A DNA stretch of 64,000 nucleotides from Citromicrobium sp. UBA3494 (GCA_002377695.1 DFQH01000001.1:260093-324092), one strand, 5' to 3'. Positions 35,311 through 44,711 are shown, counted from the stretch's first letter. The notes: a model not told the origin generated them from the letters alone. Numbers and translations are program-made.

Positions 35311-36092
35311 CCCGCCAGCTCCGCCGCCACCCGCCGCAGCGCGGCGCTGGGGTGATCGGCGGCGAAACAGCCCGCCAGATCATGCGCATCCCGGTTCCCC
35401 AGAGCCGCCGCCAACCGCAGCATGACCTCGTTCGCGCTGGCATTGAGCACCCGTGCGATGCGCCCTTCCCCCGATCCTTCAGGAGGTTCGAAGCAATACT
35501 GGTCGAACCACCCCTGCGCCGGATTCGCGGCGCAGATGTTGAGCGAGACGGACAGGCTTTCGGGCGGATGCTGACGATGCACATCGCGGTGCGCGCGGTA
35601 GTGCAGCACGCGCCCTTCGCTCAGCCGTGAGGTTTCGACGAAGCGCAGGTCGACGGGCTCTCCCGGCAGGCCCTCTACGGCTTCGTAGTCATACTCCCAG
35701 TAGTCACTGACATAGCCCGGCCCGAAATGGCCGACCGTCAGAAAGTCGAAATTATGGTCGTGCGGCAGGCCGTAGACGAAGCTTGCCGGGCCGCTTGACC
35801 GATAAACCGGGTCGTCGCGCGCGGGCCAGATATTGGCGCGCAGGAAGTACCCGTTCCGGGGGCGGGCAAGCATGATCGCCTGCGGGCCATACGCGGTCGT
35901 CTTGTTGACGTCGCCGTGGCTTGCCAGGTGTTCGATCAACAGATCGGCGAGGAAGCTTCGATTGGCTGCCAGCCCGGCAAGCGCGTCCGCTGCGTTTGCT
36001 AGAGAGAACTCGTCGACCGGATCGAAGCCCGACGCATCGATCCGCTCTATGCATTCTTCAAGCGACAGCGGCCCTCGCGGGGAGGGTTTCAT
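35307..36092 (-). CDS. Cupin-like protein of unknown function (third gene of a three-gene cassette)
   Basis: 261 residues from ATG 36092, which overlaps the stop of the upstream 317-residue gene as TGATG; ATG 36104 is possible. The core looks beta-rich with probable metal ligands: YGLPHDHNFDFLTVGHFG (His111, His113), acidic residues in YVSDYWEYDYEAVEG, and YRAHRDVHRQHPPESLSVSLN (His164 onward). The order H-x-H, Glu, His is that of cupin metal sites. From memory, close sphingomonad relatives are often mis-labelled transposase, yet no transposase motif or terminal repeat is present. A dioxygenase or hydroxylase activity is possible but unproven. Confidence 0.75.
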   Translation of the reverse strand: MKPSPRGPLSLEECIERIDASGFDPVDEFSLANAADALAGLAANRSFLADLLIEHLASHGDVNKTTAYGPQAIMLARPRNGYFLRANIWPARDDPVYRSSGPASFVYGLPHDHNFDFLTVGHFGPGYVSDYWEYDYEAVEGLPGEPVDLRFVETSRLSEGRVLHYRAHRDVHRQHPPESLSVSLNICAANPAQGWFDQYCFEPPEGSGEGRIARVLNASANEVMLRLAAALGNRDAHDLAGCFAADHPSAALRRVAAELAG

Positions 36093-37045
36093 CACGCGGG
36101 GCATGGGGCCTCACACATGTTGGCAAGCTGTGGATAAGTTGTGCACAGGGAATCGCGCAGCGCCCTCGCCACAGGCGCCAGCTCGTCCGTTGGATCTTCC
36201 GCCAAGCGGTTCAATCCGGCGAATCCCGCTGCCGTGTCGAGCGCGAGCGCCTGGCGAAGGGCCTCCCACCGAGCGCCTCCGTCCGCCTGTCCACAAGCAT
36301 AGTCGGCAAGCACGGGTGCCGCATCCGCACGCCCCATCGCACCGAGCAGCGCGGCGGATAGCTGCGCCCGCCCCTCCGCCGGGCAGGCCGAGGCCCAGTG
36401 AACGACGTGTCCGGTCGCAATCTCGACCTCGCTGGTAGGTCGTGGAGACGGGCGCTCGCGCGACACGCGCAGAATCACCAGCGGCGTGTCGAGCGATACG
36501 ATGGCGCGAGAGCGCGACCGGTCGCAGGCAAGGCGCAGGCCGGGTCGCAAGACCAGGTGGGTGATCTCGGGCGGCCCGGCACCGGACCAGTCGTAGGCCC
36601 TCCCCTGCCCGTTCCCGGCGATCACGAGTTCCCACCTGTCGCAATCGGTGAAGGCGATCGTCTTGGGGGGCATGGCCGCACCCGGCTCCACGATCAGCAG
36701 CGCAAGCGTCACGCCGCCGGCGCGGTGCAGGTGCATCGCCCCGCTACCGCCGGAATAGCTGTGACGGAAGGGCATCTGCGCCAGCGGGGCATCGCGCCAC
36801 GCGCGCGCCATTGCGCAGATCCAACCTTCCACGAAGGCCTGCGCGCCCTCACCCGCCATCAGCGCGCCGAGCGCGCCGCATCGAACAAGATCGCTCCCTT
36901 CGGCCAGGCGGGCGCAATCGGCAAGGACCGGAGCGACCCGGCCGCTGTGCGCCCATTCCTCCTTCGCAGCCAGCACGCGGCCCTGCGCAGCCGCGATCTG
37001 CACGGCATCTCGGGCAAAGGCGCGCAGCGCAGGGTCCACGTGCAT
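36092..37045 (-). CDS. Protein of unknown function, middle gene of the three-gene cassette
   Basis: 317 residues. The N-terminal third is helical (about 1-85). A central beta-rich part follows (about 90-200, with RHSYSGGSGAMHLHRAGGV, ALLIVEPGAAMPPKTIAFTD and HLVLRPGLRLACDRS). The C-terminal part is helical and Ala-rich with HEAT-like alternation (LLGAMGRADAAPVLADYACG). I do not recognise a family. His residues around 96-106 could bind metal. It starts 12 bases after the 53-residue gene and is coupled by TGATG to the cupin-like gene, so the three are one unit. Confidence 0.72.
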   Translation of the reverse strand: MHVDPALRAFARDAVQIAAAQGRVLAAKEEWAHSGRVAPVLADCARLAEGSDLVRCGALGALMAGEGAQAFVEGWICAMARAWRDAPLAQMPFRHSYSGGSGAMHLHRAGGVTLALLIVEPGAAMPPKTIAFTDCDRWELVIAGNGQGRAYDWSGAGPPEITHLVLRPGLRLACDRSRSRAIVSLDTPLVILRVSRERPSPRPTSEVEIATGHVVHWASACPAEGRAQLSAALLGAMGRADAAPVLADYACGQADGGARWEALRQALALDTAAGFAGLNRLAEDPTDELAPVARALRDSLCTTYPQLANMCEAPCPA

Positions 37046-37057
37046 CAGGAAACCCCG

Positions 37058-37219
37058 TCAGAAGAGCGTTTCGGGCGGAAAGGTCTCGTAAAGGAAGACC
37101 ATCAGGTAGACGAGCCGGTCGTCGGTGGTTGCAGTGGCAAGGTCGGAAAGACTGCCCACGATACCCGGCGCGTCGGCAAGGCTGGGCAGGCAGTCGAGGG
37201 CGATTTCGGGAAGTTCCAA
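37058..37219 (-). CDS. 53-residue peptide gene leading the three-gene cassette
   Basis: A short gene with TTG start at 37219 and AGGAG about nine bases upstream. The peptide begins MELPEIALDCLPSLADAPGI, is acidic, holds one Cys (residue 10) and ends with a hydrophobic, aromatic segment (VYLMVFLYETFPPETLF). A longer open frame to 37345 runs into the divergent promoter and lacks a ribosome site. It is followed after 12 bases by the 317-residue gene. It could be a modified-peptide precursor or a small regulatory or structural subunit; nothing in the sequence decides this. Confidence 0.6.
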   Translation of the reverse strand: MELPEIALDCLPSLADAPGIVGSLSDLATATTDDRLVYLMVFLYETFPPETLF

Positions 37220-37343
37220 GGTCGAACGCTCCTGTATCGGGTCACGCGGCCCCCTGCCGCGCACCGCGAGAGTTCGCCCGACCCGCCTGTGGAAGCGAAT
37301 TAAAACATTGTCATCGCGCCGCGCACCGCACAGATGGCGGCGC
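37220..37343. promoter_or_regulatory. Divergent promoter region between the cassette and the thioesterase genes
   Basis: 124 bases between the TTG at 37219 and the ATG at 37344. An AT-rich core (aattaaaacattgtcat, near 37298-37314) stands out in otherwise GC-rich DNA and probably holds the promoter elements of one or both directions. No regulator site was recognised. Confidence 0.4.
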
Positions 37344-37826
37344 ATGGAGAAACAGAGCTCCCCCAGCGATACATTTCATCGCGATCCTGGCGCAGTGTTC
37401 GATCCCGCGGCCGCCTCTCCCTTCCTCCTGTCCGGCGGGCATCCCGGCTGGCTCGGCCTTGCCTACCGCGACCACGGGCCCGACTGGGTCGAACTGGCGC
37501 TGCCCTGGCGCGAGGAGCTGATGGGTGACGATGTGCGCCGCGTCATCGCATCCGGGCCCATCTTCTCGATGCTCGACATGGCGGGCGGAATGGCGATCTG
37601 GACGCGCGCGCAGCGCTTCGTGCCGGTCGCCACGCTCGACATGCGGGTGGATTACCAGCGCCCGGCGGGCGAGCGGGCGGACGTGATCGGGCGCTGCGAA
37701 TGCTATCGCACCACGCGTTCCGCCGCATTCGTGCGCGGGATTGCGCATGACGGCGATCCGGACGATCCGGTGGCGACCATGGCCGCCGTCTACATGACCA
37801 TCGGAGGGGCGCCGAAGAATGACTGA
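37344..37826 (+). CDS. Hotdog-fold thioesterase-like protein (first of a pair)
   Basis: 160 residues. The PaaI-like hotdog pattern is visible in HPGWLGLAYRDHGPDWVELALPW, GPIFSMLDMAGGMAIWTRAQ and ATLDMRVDYQRPAGERADVIG. Such proteins hydrolyse acyl-CoA thioesters. The ATG lies far inside a longer open frame; upstream residues do not fit. Its end overlaps the next hotdog gene by eight bases, so the two may form a heteromer. Confidence 0.85.
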   Translation: MEKQSSPSDTFHRDPGAVFDPAAASPFLLSGGHPGWLGLAYRDHGPDWVELALPWREELMGDDVRRVIASGPIFSMLDMAGGMAIWTRAQRFVPVATLDMRVDYQRPAGERADVIGRCECYRTTRSAAFVRGIAHDGDPDDPVATMAAVYMTIGGAPKND

Positions 37827-38235
37827 AGAAGCACGCCCGGACCTGCTTTCCCACTACGCCCGCTCGCTCGGCATCGAAGTCTCCGGTTTCGAGGATAACG
37901 TGCCGGTGCTGTGTGTTTCCGGCATCGACGCGATCGAAGGGCGCCCGGGCCACTTCCACGGCGGCGCGACCAGCGGCCTGATGGAAACCGCTGCCTATGC
38001 CGCGCTGCGCATGGCGCTGAGCGAAAGGGGCGAGGAAGCGCAGCTCAAGCCGATCAACATCACCGTTCAGTTCCTCGCCGCCGCGAAGAAGGCGCCGCTC
38101 TTTGCCAAGGCGCGGATCACCAAGCTGGGGCGGCGCAGCGCCAATGTGACCGTGGAGGCGTGGCAGGAAGACCGCGAGCGCCCCCGCGCCAGTGCGGTGA
38201 TGAACGTGATGATCCAGCGCGACGCCAGGGCCTGA
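37819..38235 (+). CDS. Hotdog-fold thioesterase-like protein (second of a pair)
   Basis: 138 residues. The family helix reads HFHGGATSGLMETAAYAALR and the strand LKPINITVQFLAAAKKAPLFAKA. It is shorter than its partner and, unlike that one, has the usual His-Gly-Gly at the start of the helix. Overlap of the genes by eight bases indicates coupling. Acyl-CoA thioesterase activity is likely, with substrate unknown. Confidence 0.85.
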   Translation: MTEEARPDLLSHYARSLGIEVSGFEDNVPVLCVSGIDAIEGRPGHFHGGATSGLMETAAYAALRMALSERGEEAQLKPINITVQFLAAAKKAPLFAKARITKLGRRSANVTVEAWQEDRERPRASAVMNVMIQRDARA

Positions 38236-38244
38236 TCCACCGCG

Positions 38245-40299
38245 CTAGTTCGCCGGCGCCGTTTCTTCCTCGCGCACAGGCGCCAGTTCGGGCGCACTGC
38301 GCGGACTATCCTGCGGCGCATCCAGCGGCGGCGCCTCGTCCCTCGGCGCTTCCTCGCGGATTGTGATCCCACGCGAATCGGTGGTGATCTCCGCACCCTC
38401 TTCCTCGACCGGATCGGGAATATCGCTCGCATTAGGGACGTCCAGCGGCTGCACCGGGGCCCGCGGGTCCCGTCGGCGGGCGGGACCTTCCGACCGGATG
38501 CCCTGCGCGCGCAGCATGAAGCTCTTCCAGATGCGCGCCGGCAGGCCGCCGCCGCTCACCCCGTCGAGCGGGGTATTGTCGTCATTGCCGACCCACACGC
38601 CCACAACGAGATCGCCCGCATAGCCGACGAACAACGCGTCGCGGTTGTTCTGTGTGGTCCCCGTCTTGCCGAAATTGAGGCCGGGCAGCTGTGCGGCGCG
38701 GCCCGTGCCGTCGTTGATCGCCGTACGCAGCAGGCGTTCGATATCGTTGTGGGTAGAGCCGGAAAAGCTGCGCGGAGCGTTGAATATCCTGTCCCAAAGG
38801 CCGCGCGGTTCGCGCAGGAATGCGGTCGGCCGAACGGGGTACGAATTCCCCGCGATCCCCGCATAGGCGGCGGTCAGTTCCATCAGCGACATTCCGGCCG
38901 TGCCCAGCGCCACGCTGGGGTCGCCGCGCGGGATGGGGCTCGAAATGCCGAGATCGCGCGCCAGCTCGATCACCTCGGCGCTGCCCACCTCGTTGAACAT
39001 GCGCACCGCGGCAACGTTGCTGGAGCGCGCAAAAGCCTGTTCCAGCGTCAGGAAGTCGGAATACTGGTCGTCATAGTTTTCCGGGCGGTAGCTGCCTTGC
39101 GTGAAGGGCCGGTTGCTCACGGGGTCTTCGGGGCCGAAGCCGTTCTGAAGAGCGGCGAGATAGACGATGGTCTTGAAGGTGGAGCCCGGTTGCCTGCGCG
39201 CCTGCGTCACCCGGTTGAAGGCGCTTTTCGAATAGTCCGTGCCGCCGATCATGGCGACGACCTCTCCGTTCCGGCGCATCGCGACCAGTGCCGCCTGCGC
39301 ATCGCCCAGCGGCGCATCGGCGATAACGTCGCGCGCGATGCCCTGCAGCCGCGCGTCGAGCGTGGTGGTCAGCGCCTGCAGCGCATAGCCCGGCTGCGTG
39401 CGGTCGCGCGCTTCGGGCAGCGCCCAGTCCGCGAAATAGGTGCCGGTCGGCAGATCGTTGCTGAGCCGCATGTCGAGTTCGGGCGGGCGCATCCGGTTCG
39501 CTTCGCCCTCCGACAGGAAGCCGGCCGAAACCAGACTGGCCTTCACCGCCTGCATGCGCGCCGCCGCGCGCTCGTAATGCTGGGAGGGGGCATAGGCGGA
39601 AGGCGCCTTGAGCAACCCGGCCAGCATGGCGGCCTGATTGGGCTCCAGCCTTTCGGGCTGGCGGTAGAAATAGTGCAGGCTCGCGGCGCGAAGGCCGTAG
39701 GTATTGTCGCCGAAGTAGGCGTTGGAGAGGTAGCGTTCGAGAATATCGTCCTTGCTCAGCCAGCTTTCCAGCCAGAAGGCGATCAGCATCTCGCGTGCCT
39801 TGCGCGAAAGCGACTGTTCGGGCGTGAGGAAGGTGAACTTGGCCAGTTGCTGGGTGATCGTGCTGCCGCCCTGGGTCGGCCCGCCGGAGATGTTGTTCAG
39901 CGTGGCGCGCGCCAGCCCGCGCGGATCGACCCCCCAGTGGCTGTAGAAGCGGCGGTCTTCCGTGGCGAGGAAGGCCTGCACGACATGGTCCGGCAGGCGG
40001 TCCACGTCGACCGGCTCGTCATACACCGCGCCGTTGCGCGCGATCGGTGTGCCGTCGGCGGCCAGCAGCGTGACCTGCGGCGGGGCGATCGGCTCGAGCG
40101 ATTTGGAAAGCGGCGCGGTAAAGGCCAGCCAGATCACGGTCAGGATCACCAGCAGAAGCAGCCCGGCTGCGATCCGGACGCCCCAGTATCGGGTCCCGTG
40201 CGCGGTCAGGATTTCGTAGGCAAGATCCCACAGCGTGGGTCCGGTGCGGCGATCCTCAGCAAAGTCGGGGTCGTCATCGTCCCAGGGGTCGTCGGCCAT
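38245..40299 (-). CDS. Class A penicillin-binding protein (PBP1-type)
   Basis: 684 residues from ATG 40299; an in-frame start at 40389 adds 30 residues. A cytoplasmic acidic tail (DDPWDDDDPDFAED) precedes one membrane span at about 45-65. The GT51 domain has AFLATEDRRFYSHWGVDPRG and GGSTITQQLAKFTFL; the transpeptidase domain has the Ser of STFK (RQPGSTFKTIVYL), SSN (ARSSNVAAV) and KTGTT (NFGKTGTTQNNRDA). It polymerises and cross-links peptidoglycan in the periplasm. The C-terminal 80 residues are Pro/Glu/Asp-rich and disordered. Confidence 0.93.
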   Translation of the reverse strand: MADDPWDDDDPDFAEDRRTGPTLWDLAYEILTAHGTRYWGVRIAAGLLLLVILTVIWLAFTAPLSKSLEPIAPPQVTLLAADGTPIARNGAVYDEPVDVDRLPDHVVQAFLATEDRRFYSHWGVDPRGLARATLNNISGGPTQGGSTITQQLAKFTFLTPEQSLSRKAREMLIAFWLESWLSKDDILERYLSNAYFGDNTYGLRAASLHYFYRQPERLEPNQAAMLAGLLKAPSAYAPSQHYERAAARMQAVKASLVSAGFLSEGEANRMRPPELDMRLSNDLPTGTYFADWALPEARDRTQPGYALQALTTTLDARLQGIARDVIADAPLGDAQAALVAMRRNGEVVAMIGGTDYSKSAFNRVTQARRQPGSTFKTIVYLAALQNGFGPEDPVSNRPFTQGSYRPENYDDQYSDFLTLEQAFARSSNVAAVRMFNEVGSAEVIELARDLGISSPIPRGDPSVALGTAGMSLMELTAAYAGIAGNSYPVRPTAFLREPRGLWDRIFNAPRSFSGSTHNDIERLLRTAINDGTGRAAQLPGLNFGKTGTTQNNRDALFVGYAGDLVVGVWVGNDDNTPLDGVSGGGLPARIWKSFMLRAQGIRSEGPARRRDPRAPVQPLDVPNASDIPDPVEEEGAEITTDSRGITIREEAPRDEAPPLDAPQDSPRSAPELAPVREEETAPAN

Positions 40300-40436
40300 G
40301 CTATCGGCAAGGCTGTAATAGCCGGAATGACCGGCACTGCTACCGGCAGCTTCATGCCCTAGGCGTGGCTTGGCCTTGTGTCCCCACATGCACGCCTGAA
40401 TACAGGACGCGCGTTAACCACGCCAGCCGATCTTGG

Positions 40437-41423
40437 TCAGGCTGCAGCAACCACGCTTTCGGGCAGGTCTTCGCCGAATACCCGCTGGTAGTATTCGGCC
40501 ACCAGCATGCGTTCCGCCTCATCGCACTTGTTGAGGAAGCTGACGCGGAAGGCGAAGCCGATATCCTTGAAGATCGCGGTGTTCTGCGCCCAGCTGATCA
40601 CGGTACGCGGGCTCATCACGGTGGAAATATCGCCGTTCATGAAGCCCTGACGGCTGAGGTCCGCCACCTTCACCATGTTGGCGATGGTTTCCTTGTCCAT
40701 GTCCGGCACCTTGGAGGTGACGATCTTCTGCTCGGTCTCGGCGGGCAGGTAGTTGAGGCCCACGACCACGTTCCAGCGGTCCATCTGGCCCTGGTTGATC
40801 TGTTGCGTGCCGTGGTACAGCCCGCTGGTGTCACCCAGCCCGACCGTGTTCGAGGTTGCGAACAGGCGGAAGCCCGGGTTCGGGCGGATCACACGGTTCT
40901 GGTCCAGCAGGGTCAGCTTGCCCTCTGCCTCCAGCACGCGCTGGATCACGAACATAACGTCCGGGCGGCCCGCATCGTATTCGTCGAAGACCAGCGCCAC
41001 CGGGTGCTGCAGCGCCCACGGCAGCAGGCCTTCGCGGAATTCGGTGACCTGCAGCCCATCGCGCAGAACGATCGCATCGCGTCCGACAAGGTCGATACGG
41101 CTGATGTGGGCATCGAGGTTGATGCGCACGCACGGCCAGTTCAGCCGCGCGGCGACCTGTTCGATATGGGTCGACTTGCCGGTGCCGTGATAGCCCTGAA
41201 CCATCACGCGGCGGTTGAAGGCGAAGCCCGCCAGGATCGCCAACGTCGTGTCCGGATCGAACACGTACGTCTCGTCGATATCGGGCACACGGTCGTCTGC
41301 CTTGCTGAAGGCTGGGACCTGCCAGTCGATATCCACGCCGAAGGTCTCGCGCACGTCGACCTTGGTGTCGGGTGCGCCGAGGATGGTGGTGTCGGTGGGC
41401 TGGAATGTCTTGTCGTCGCTCAT
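40437..41423 (-). CDS. cobS: Cobaltochelatase subunit CobS-type AAA+ ATPase
   Basis: 328 residues from ATG 41423. The Walker A motif is [17 protein letters not shown], Walker [14 protein letters not shown], and sensor residues lie in [17 protein letters not shown]. CobS works with CobT and CobN to insert cobalt in the aerobic cobalamin pathway. cobT, which often follows cobS, is not here: the next gene downstream is a PBP. Without a cobalamin pathway in view, another chaperone-like ATPase role cannot be excluded. Confidence 0.9.
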   Translation of the reverse strand: MSDDKTFQPTDTTILGAPDTKVDVRETFGVDIDWQVPAFSKADDRVPDIDETYVFDPDTTLAILAGFAFNRRVMVQGYHGTGKSTHIEQVAARLNWPCVRINLDAHISRIDLVGRDAIVLRDGLQVTEFREGLLPWALQHPVALVFDEYDAGRPDVMFVIQRVLEAEGKLTLLDQNRVIRPNPGFRLFATSNTVGLGDTSGLYHGTQQINQGQMDRWNVVVGLNYLPAETEQKIVTSKVPDMDKETIANMVKVADLSRQGFMNGDISTVMSPRTVISWAQNTAIFKDIGFAFRVSFLNKCDEAERMLVAEYYQRVFGEDLPESVVAAA

Positions 41424-41519
41424 CGTCGGCGGACGTAGAGAGGTTGCGCGCGCCCCGCAAGCGGGCTTTGGGCCATGGATTTCCAAACCCGGTCCGCACG
41501 CTATAGCTGCAAGGGCACC

Positions 41520-42365
41520 ATGGAACGCCGCACTCCCCTCGACCCGCTCCGTAACGCGATCCTCCAGCAGGTCCGCGCGGCCTTCAATCAGGGCAAGGTG
41601 CCGGAGAACCACACCCCGCCATCGGACGAAGCGCTGTTCGTGAAGGATTCGCCGATCCGCATGGTTCACGCGGACGTGACGGGGATGATGATCGGCGGGA
41701 TTCGCGGCCTGTTCCTTCAGATGCTCCACCCCGCAGCGTTGCAGGGCGTGCTCGACTATTCGAACTTCCGCAAGGATGCCGAGGGGCGCTTCCATCGCAC
41801 CGCGCAGTTTATCTCCGTCACCACCTTCGGCCACCGCGAGCGTGCGCAGGAAGCCATCGAGCGGGTAAACCGGATCCACACGAAGATCACCGGCACGCTG
41901 CCCGACGGAACGCCCTATTCGGCCACGGACCCGCGCACGCTGGCATGGGTCCACATCGCGGAAGCCTCCAGCTTCCTCGAAGGATACCTGCGCCACGCAC
42001 GGCCCGACATGCCCCGGGCGCAGCAGGACGAATATTATGCGCAGATGGCCGTCATCGGTCGCGCGCTGCACGCCGATCCGGTGCCGACGAACGTGGCCGA
42101 GGCGAACGCGATCCTGCGCGAATTCCGGCAGGAACTGACGACATCGAAGGAAGCGCGCGAGATCGCGCAGTTCGTGCTGGCGATTCGTCCGCGCGGATTT
42201 CCCGCAGCGCTGCAACAGGCGATCGGTGCGGAGGCGGTACTGCTCCTGCCGCCCTTCGCCCGCTCGATGCTGGGGCTGAGCCGCCCCGGGCTCGCTGCAT
42301 TCCCGGCCCGCGCCACGACCTGGGGCCTGGGCAAGACGCTGCGCTGGGCGATGCGTCAGGGGTGA
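41520..42365 (+). CDS. DUF2236 / MpaB-like oxygenase-family protein
   Basis: 281 residues from ATG 41520; ATG 41475 in frame adds 15 residues. Family features are [28 protein letters not shown], the His/Asp-rich central part with [19 protein letters not shown], and [18 protein letters not shown]2236 includes rubber oxygenase Lcp and fungal MpaB, which use heme or similar cofactors; several His here could be ligands. The substrate is unknown. It is divergent from cobS. Confidence 0.85.
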   Translation: MERRTPLDPLRNAILQQVRAAFNQGKVPENHTPPSDEALFVKDSPIRMVHADVTGMMIGGIRGLFLQMLHPAALQGVLDYSNFRKDAEGRFHRTAQFISVTTFGHRERAQEAIERVNRIHTKITGTLPDGTPYSATDPRTLAWVHIAEASSFLEGYLRHARPDMPRAQQDEYYAQMAVIGRALHADPVPTNVAEANAILREFRQELTTSKEAREIAQFVLAIRPRGFPAALQQAIGAEAVLLLPPFARSMLGLSRPGLAAFPARATTWGLGKTLRWAMRQG

Positions 42366-42430
42366 AGCGGTAGGCTTTCCTTCGCCGAATCTCCGGGGCA
42401 TGGAGGCGCACGCTTGGCGGGAGAGAGACG

Positions 42431-43078
42431 ATGGCCGACTTTACTTTCTACACCAACCCGATGAGCCGCGGGCGGATTGCCCGCTGGGCGCTGCACGAAG
42501 CGGGTGCAGACTATGAACAGCAGATCGTCGAATACGGCCCCCCGGAAGACAGGCCCGAAGCGTTCAACCAGGCCAACCCGATGGGCAAGGTGCCAGCGCT
42601 GGTTCACCACCATGGCGAGCACAATCACGTCGTCACCGAAGCGGCAGCGATCTGCCACTATCTCGCAGAAATGCACCCGGGTGCTGCCCTGCTACCCGAG
42701 GAGCATGAAAAGGCGGACTATTTCCGCTACCTGTTCTTCGCTACGGGGCCGCTGGAACAGGCCATCACCGCGAAGAACATGGGCTGGGACCATGGCGACG
42801 ACCCGCAACAGCAGCGCACCACCGGTTTCGGCAGTTACGATCGCACCGTCGATGCGCTGGAAACGATGCTGAGCGGGCGCGATTTCGTGTGCGGCGACCG
42901 CTTCACGATGGCGGACGTCTATGTCGGCAGCCAGACGATCTGGGGCGTCGAGTTCGACACGCTTCCCAAACGCGACACCTTCATCGCCTATGCCGAGCGG
43001 CTGAGGCAGCGCGCGAAGTACCAGGAAGCGAAGAAAATCGACGAGGACTGGGCTGCGCAACGGGCAGCCCAGGGTTAG
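42431..43078 (+). CDS. Glutathione S-transferase family protein
   Basis: 215 residues. The thioredoxin-like N-domain begins [20 protein letters not shown] and carries the glutathione site [13 protein letters not shown] and [13 protein letters not shown]. The helical C-domain has [18 protein letters not shown] Ser in the first motif (PMSRG) is a likely catalytic residue. It is cytoplasmic. The stop TAG is nested with the TAA of the convergent J-domain gene (TTAG). Confidence 0.9.
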   Translation: MADFTFYTNPMSRGRIARWALHEAGADYEQQIVEYGPPEDRPEAFNQANPMGKVPALVHHHGEHNHVVTEAAAICHYLAEMHPGAALLPEEHEKADYFRYLFFATGPLEQAITAKNMGWDHGDDPQQQRTTGFGSYDRTVDALETMLSGRDFVCGDRFTMADVYVGSQTIWGVEFDTLPKRDTFIAYAERLRQRAKYQEAKKIDEDWAAQRAAQG

Positions 43079-43668
43079 CCGATCGCCGCACTCTTCCGAA
43101 GAACCTGATAGGCTTCCACAACCCGGCCCAGCCGCGCTTCGTAGGTGCGATCTCCGCCGTTGCGGTCCGGGTGATAGCGGCGGACCAGTTCCGAATAGCG
43201 CTGGCGCAAGCGCTTGGCGTCGGTTTTCTCGCCCAGACCAAGCGTTTCGAGCGCGCGTGCCTCTTCTTTCGAAAAGCGCCCTTCCATTGCCATGCGCGCC
43301 TCGCGCTCGGCACGGCTTTTGATGCCGCCTGCCCGCGCGGAAATCGCATCCAGCGGATCGTCGAAATCCGCCCAGCGCGGCATGCCGTCCACCCCGCCGG
43401 TCGGCCGGAAGGCGGGGCTCTCGGTCTGCCACCCGGCTGCGGGAGACTGAGCGCGCAGGATCTCGTCCGCGCTCATCCCGTCGAACCAGTCGTATCCCGC
43501 GTTGAATTCACGTATGTGTTCAAGGCAGAACCAGCGCCATTCACCCGGCCCGTCGAAGCTGTTGCCGTACGCGCCCGGGGCGCGGAATTCGCCGGGTTCG
43601 TCGCACAATGGATGGGAGCAAAGCCTGCCGTTCGCCTCGTGACGGCCATGGAACCGGGTCTGTCGCAT
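43075..43668 (-). CDS. J-domain (DnaJ-like) protein
   Basis: 197 residues. The J domain is at the C-terminus (about residues 135-195) with the HPD motif in LVRRYHPDRNGGDRTYEARL. The N-terminal half has a Cys/His pattern (HPLCDEPGEFRAPG, FCLEHIREFNAGYDWFDGM) that may bind metal. The arrangement is usual for the J-domain protein found near bolA and cobS in alphaproteobacteria. It should stimulate an Hsp70. It is divergent from bolA. Confidence 0.9.
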   Translation of the reverse strand: MRQTRFHGRHEANGRLCSHPLCDEPGEFRAPGAYGNSFDGPGEWRWFCLEHIREFNAGYDWFDGMSADEILRAQSPAAGWQTESPAFRPTGGVDGMPRWADFDDPLDAISARAGGIKSRAEREARMAMEGRFSKEEARALETLGLGEKTDAKRLRQRYSELVRRYHPDRNGGDRTYEARLGRVVEAYQVLRKSAAIG

Positions 43669-43721
43669 AAGCCTTTAGGATGGGCAGCGCGTACGAAAAT
43701 TGCAAAGGGATCGACGACGAA

Positions 43722-44000
43722 ATGGCTGAAACCGTAGCTCAGGAGATGGAGCGGCGACTGCGCGATGCGTTTGCGCCGACCCGGCTCGAGATCATCAACG
43801 ACAGCGCGAAACACCGTGGCCACATGGGCGACGACGGCAGCGGAGAATCGCACTTCACCATCGTGATCGAAGCAGAAGGCTTCGCCGATGCCTCGCGCGT
43901 TGAGCGCCAGCGCATGGTCAACGGCGCGCTGGGCGATATTCCCGGCGACAGGGTGCACGCGCTCTCGATCAAGGCAAGCGCGCCCGAAAGCGCGGGCTGA
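43722..44000 (+). CDS. bolA: BolA-family protein
   Basis: 92 residues from ATG 43722. The fold is seen in MERRLRDAFAPTRLEIINDS, the loop HRGHMGDDGSGESHFTIVI with His residues for iron-sulfur sharing with a glutaredoxin, and RVERQRMVNGALGD. BolA proteins act with monothiol glutaredoxins in iron-sulfur trafficking. An upstream in-frame ATG at 43680 adds 14 residues that do not fit. Next to the J-domain gene, as commonly in alphaproteobacteria. Confidence 0.93.
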   Translation: MAETVAQEMERRLRDAFAPTRLEIINDSAKHRGHMGDDGSGESHFTIVIEAEGFADASRVERQRMVNGALGDIPGDRVHALSIKASAPESAG

Positions 44001-44003
44001 GCG

Positions 44004-44711
44004 ATGGCGTACGACCTGTGGTACTGGACCGGCGCCCCCGGGCGCGGCGAATTCGTCCGTGTCGCTCTGGAAGCGGCGGGCGCGGATTATCGTGACCGTG
44101 CGCGAGAGGACGGCTCGCAAGCGTTGATCGACGATCTGGAGCAGCGCAGCGGCATTCGTCCTTTCGCCCCGCCCTACCTGACCGATGGCGACATCTGCAT
44201 CGCACAGGTTGCGCATATCGTGACCTGGCTGGCCGACAGGCACGGGTTCGGCGGCGGGGACGAGCGCAGCAATCTCGAGCTGATCATGCTGCAGCTGACC
44301 ATCACCGATATCACGGCCGAGGCGCACGATGTGCATCACCCGATCGCCGATGCGCTCTATTACGAAGACCAGAAGGACGCGGCCAAGCGCGTGGCCGAGG
44401 ATTTCCGCGAGCAGCGCATGCCGAAATTCTTCCGCTATTTCGAGGATGCGCTGTCCGCCAACCACGGCCCCTTCGTGCTGGGCGAGAAGTGGTCCCACGT
44501 CGACACTTCGCTGTTCCAGCTGGTCGAGGGGCTGCGCTATGCCTTTCCGCAGCGCATGAAAGCGATCGAAGGCGATTACCCGAAGCTGATCGCCTGCCGC
44601 GATGCGGTGGCGCAGCTCGACGGGATCAAAGCCTATCTTGCGTCGGACCGCCGGATGGCGTTCAACGAAGACGGTATCTTCCGCCATTACCCGGAGCTCG
44701 ACGCAGCATGA
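44004..44711 (+). CDS. Glutathione S-transferase-like protein
   Basis: 235 residues. The N-domain begins LWYWTGAPGRGEFVRVALEA, with a helical C-domain carrying GPFVLGEKWSHVDTSLFQLVEGL, a frequent GST ending. It lacks a clear Ser, Tyr or Cys at the first turn, so the catalytic type is unsure. It is three bases after bolA and its stop overlaps the pirin start as ATGA, so bolA, this gene and the pirin form an operon. Confidence 0.88.
   Translation: MAYDLWYWTGAPGRGEFVRVALEAAGADYRDRAREDGSQALIDDLEQRSGIRPFAPPYLTDGDICIAQVAHIVTWLADRHGFGGGDERSNLELIMLQLTITDITAEAHDVHHPIADALYYEDQKDAAKRVAEDFREQRMPKFFRYFEDALSANHGPFVLGEKWSHVDTSLFQLVEGLRYAFPQRMKAIEGDYPKLIACRDAVAQLDGIKAYLASDRRMAFNEDGIFRHYPELDAA

Noticed and set aside
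35307..36092. Transposase annotation for the cupin-like gene
   Set aside because: No DDE, HUH or serine/tyrosine recombinase motif, no inverted repeats or target-site duplications around it, and codon use is like its neighbours.
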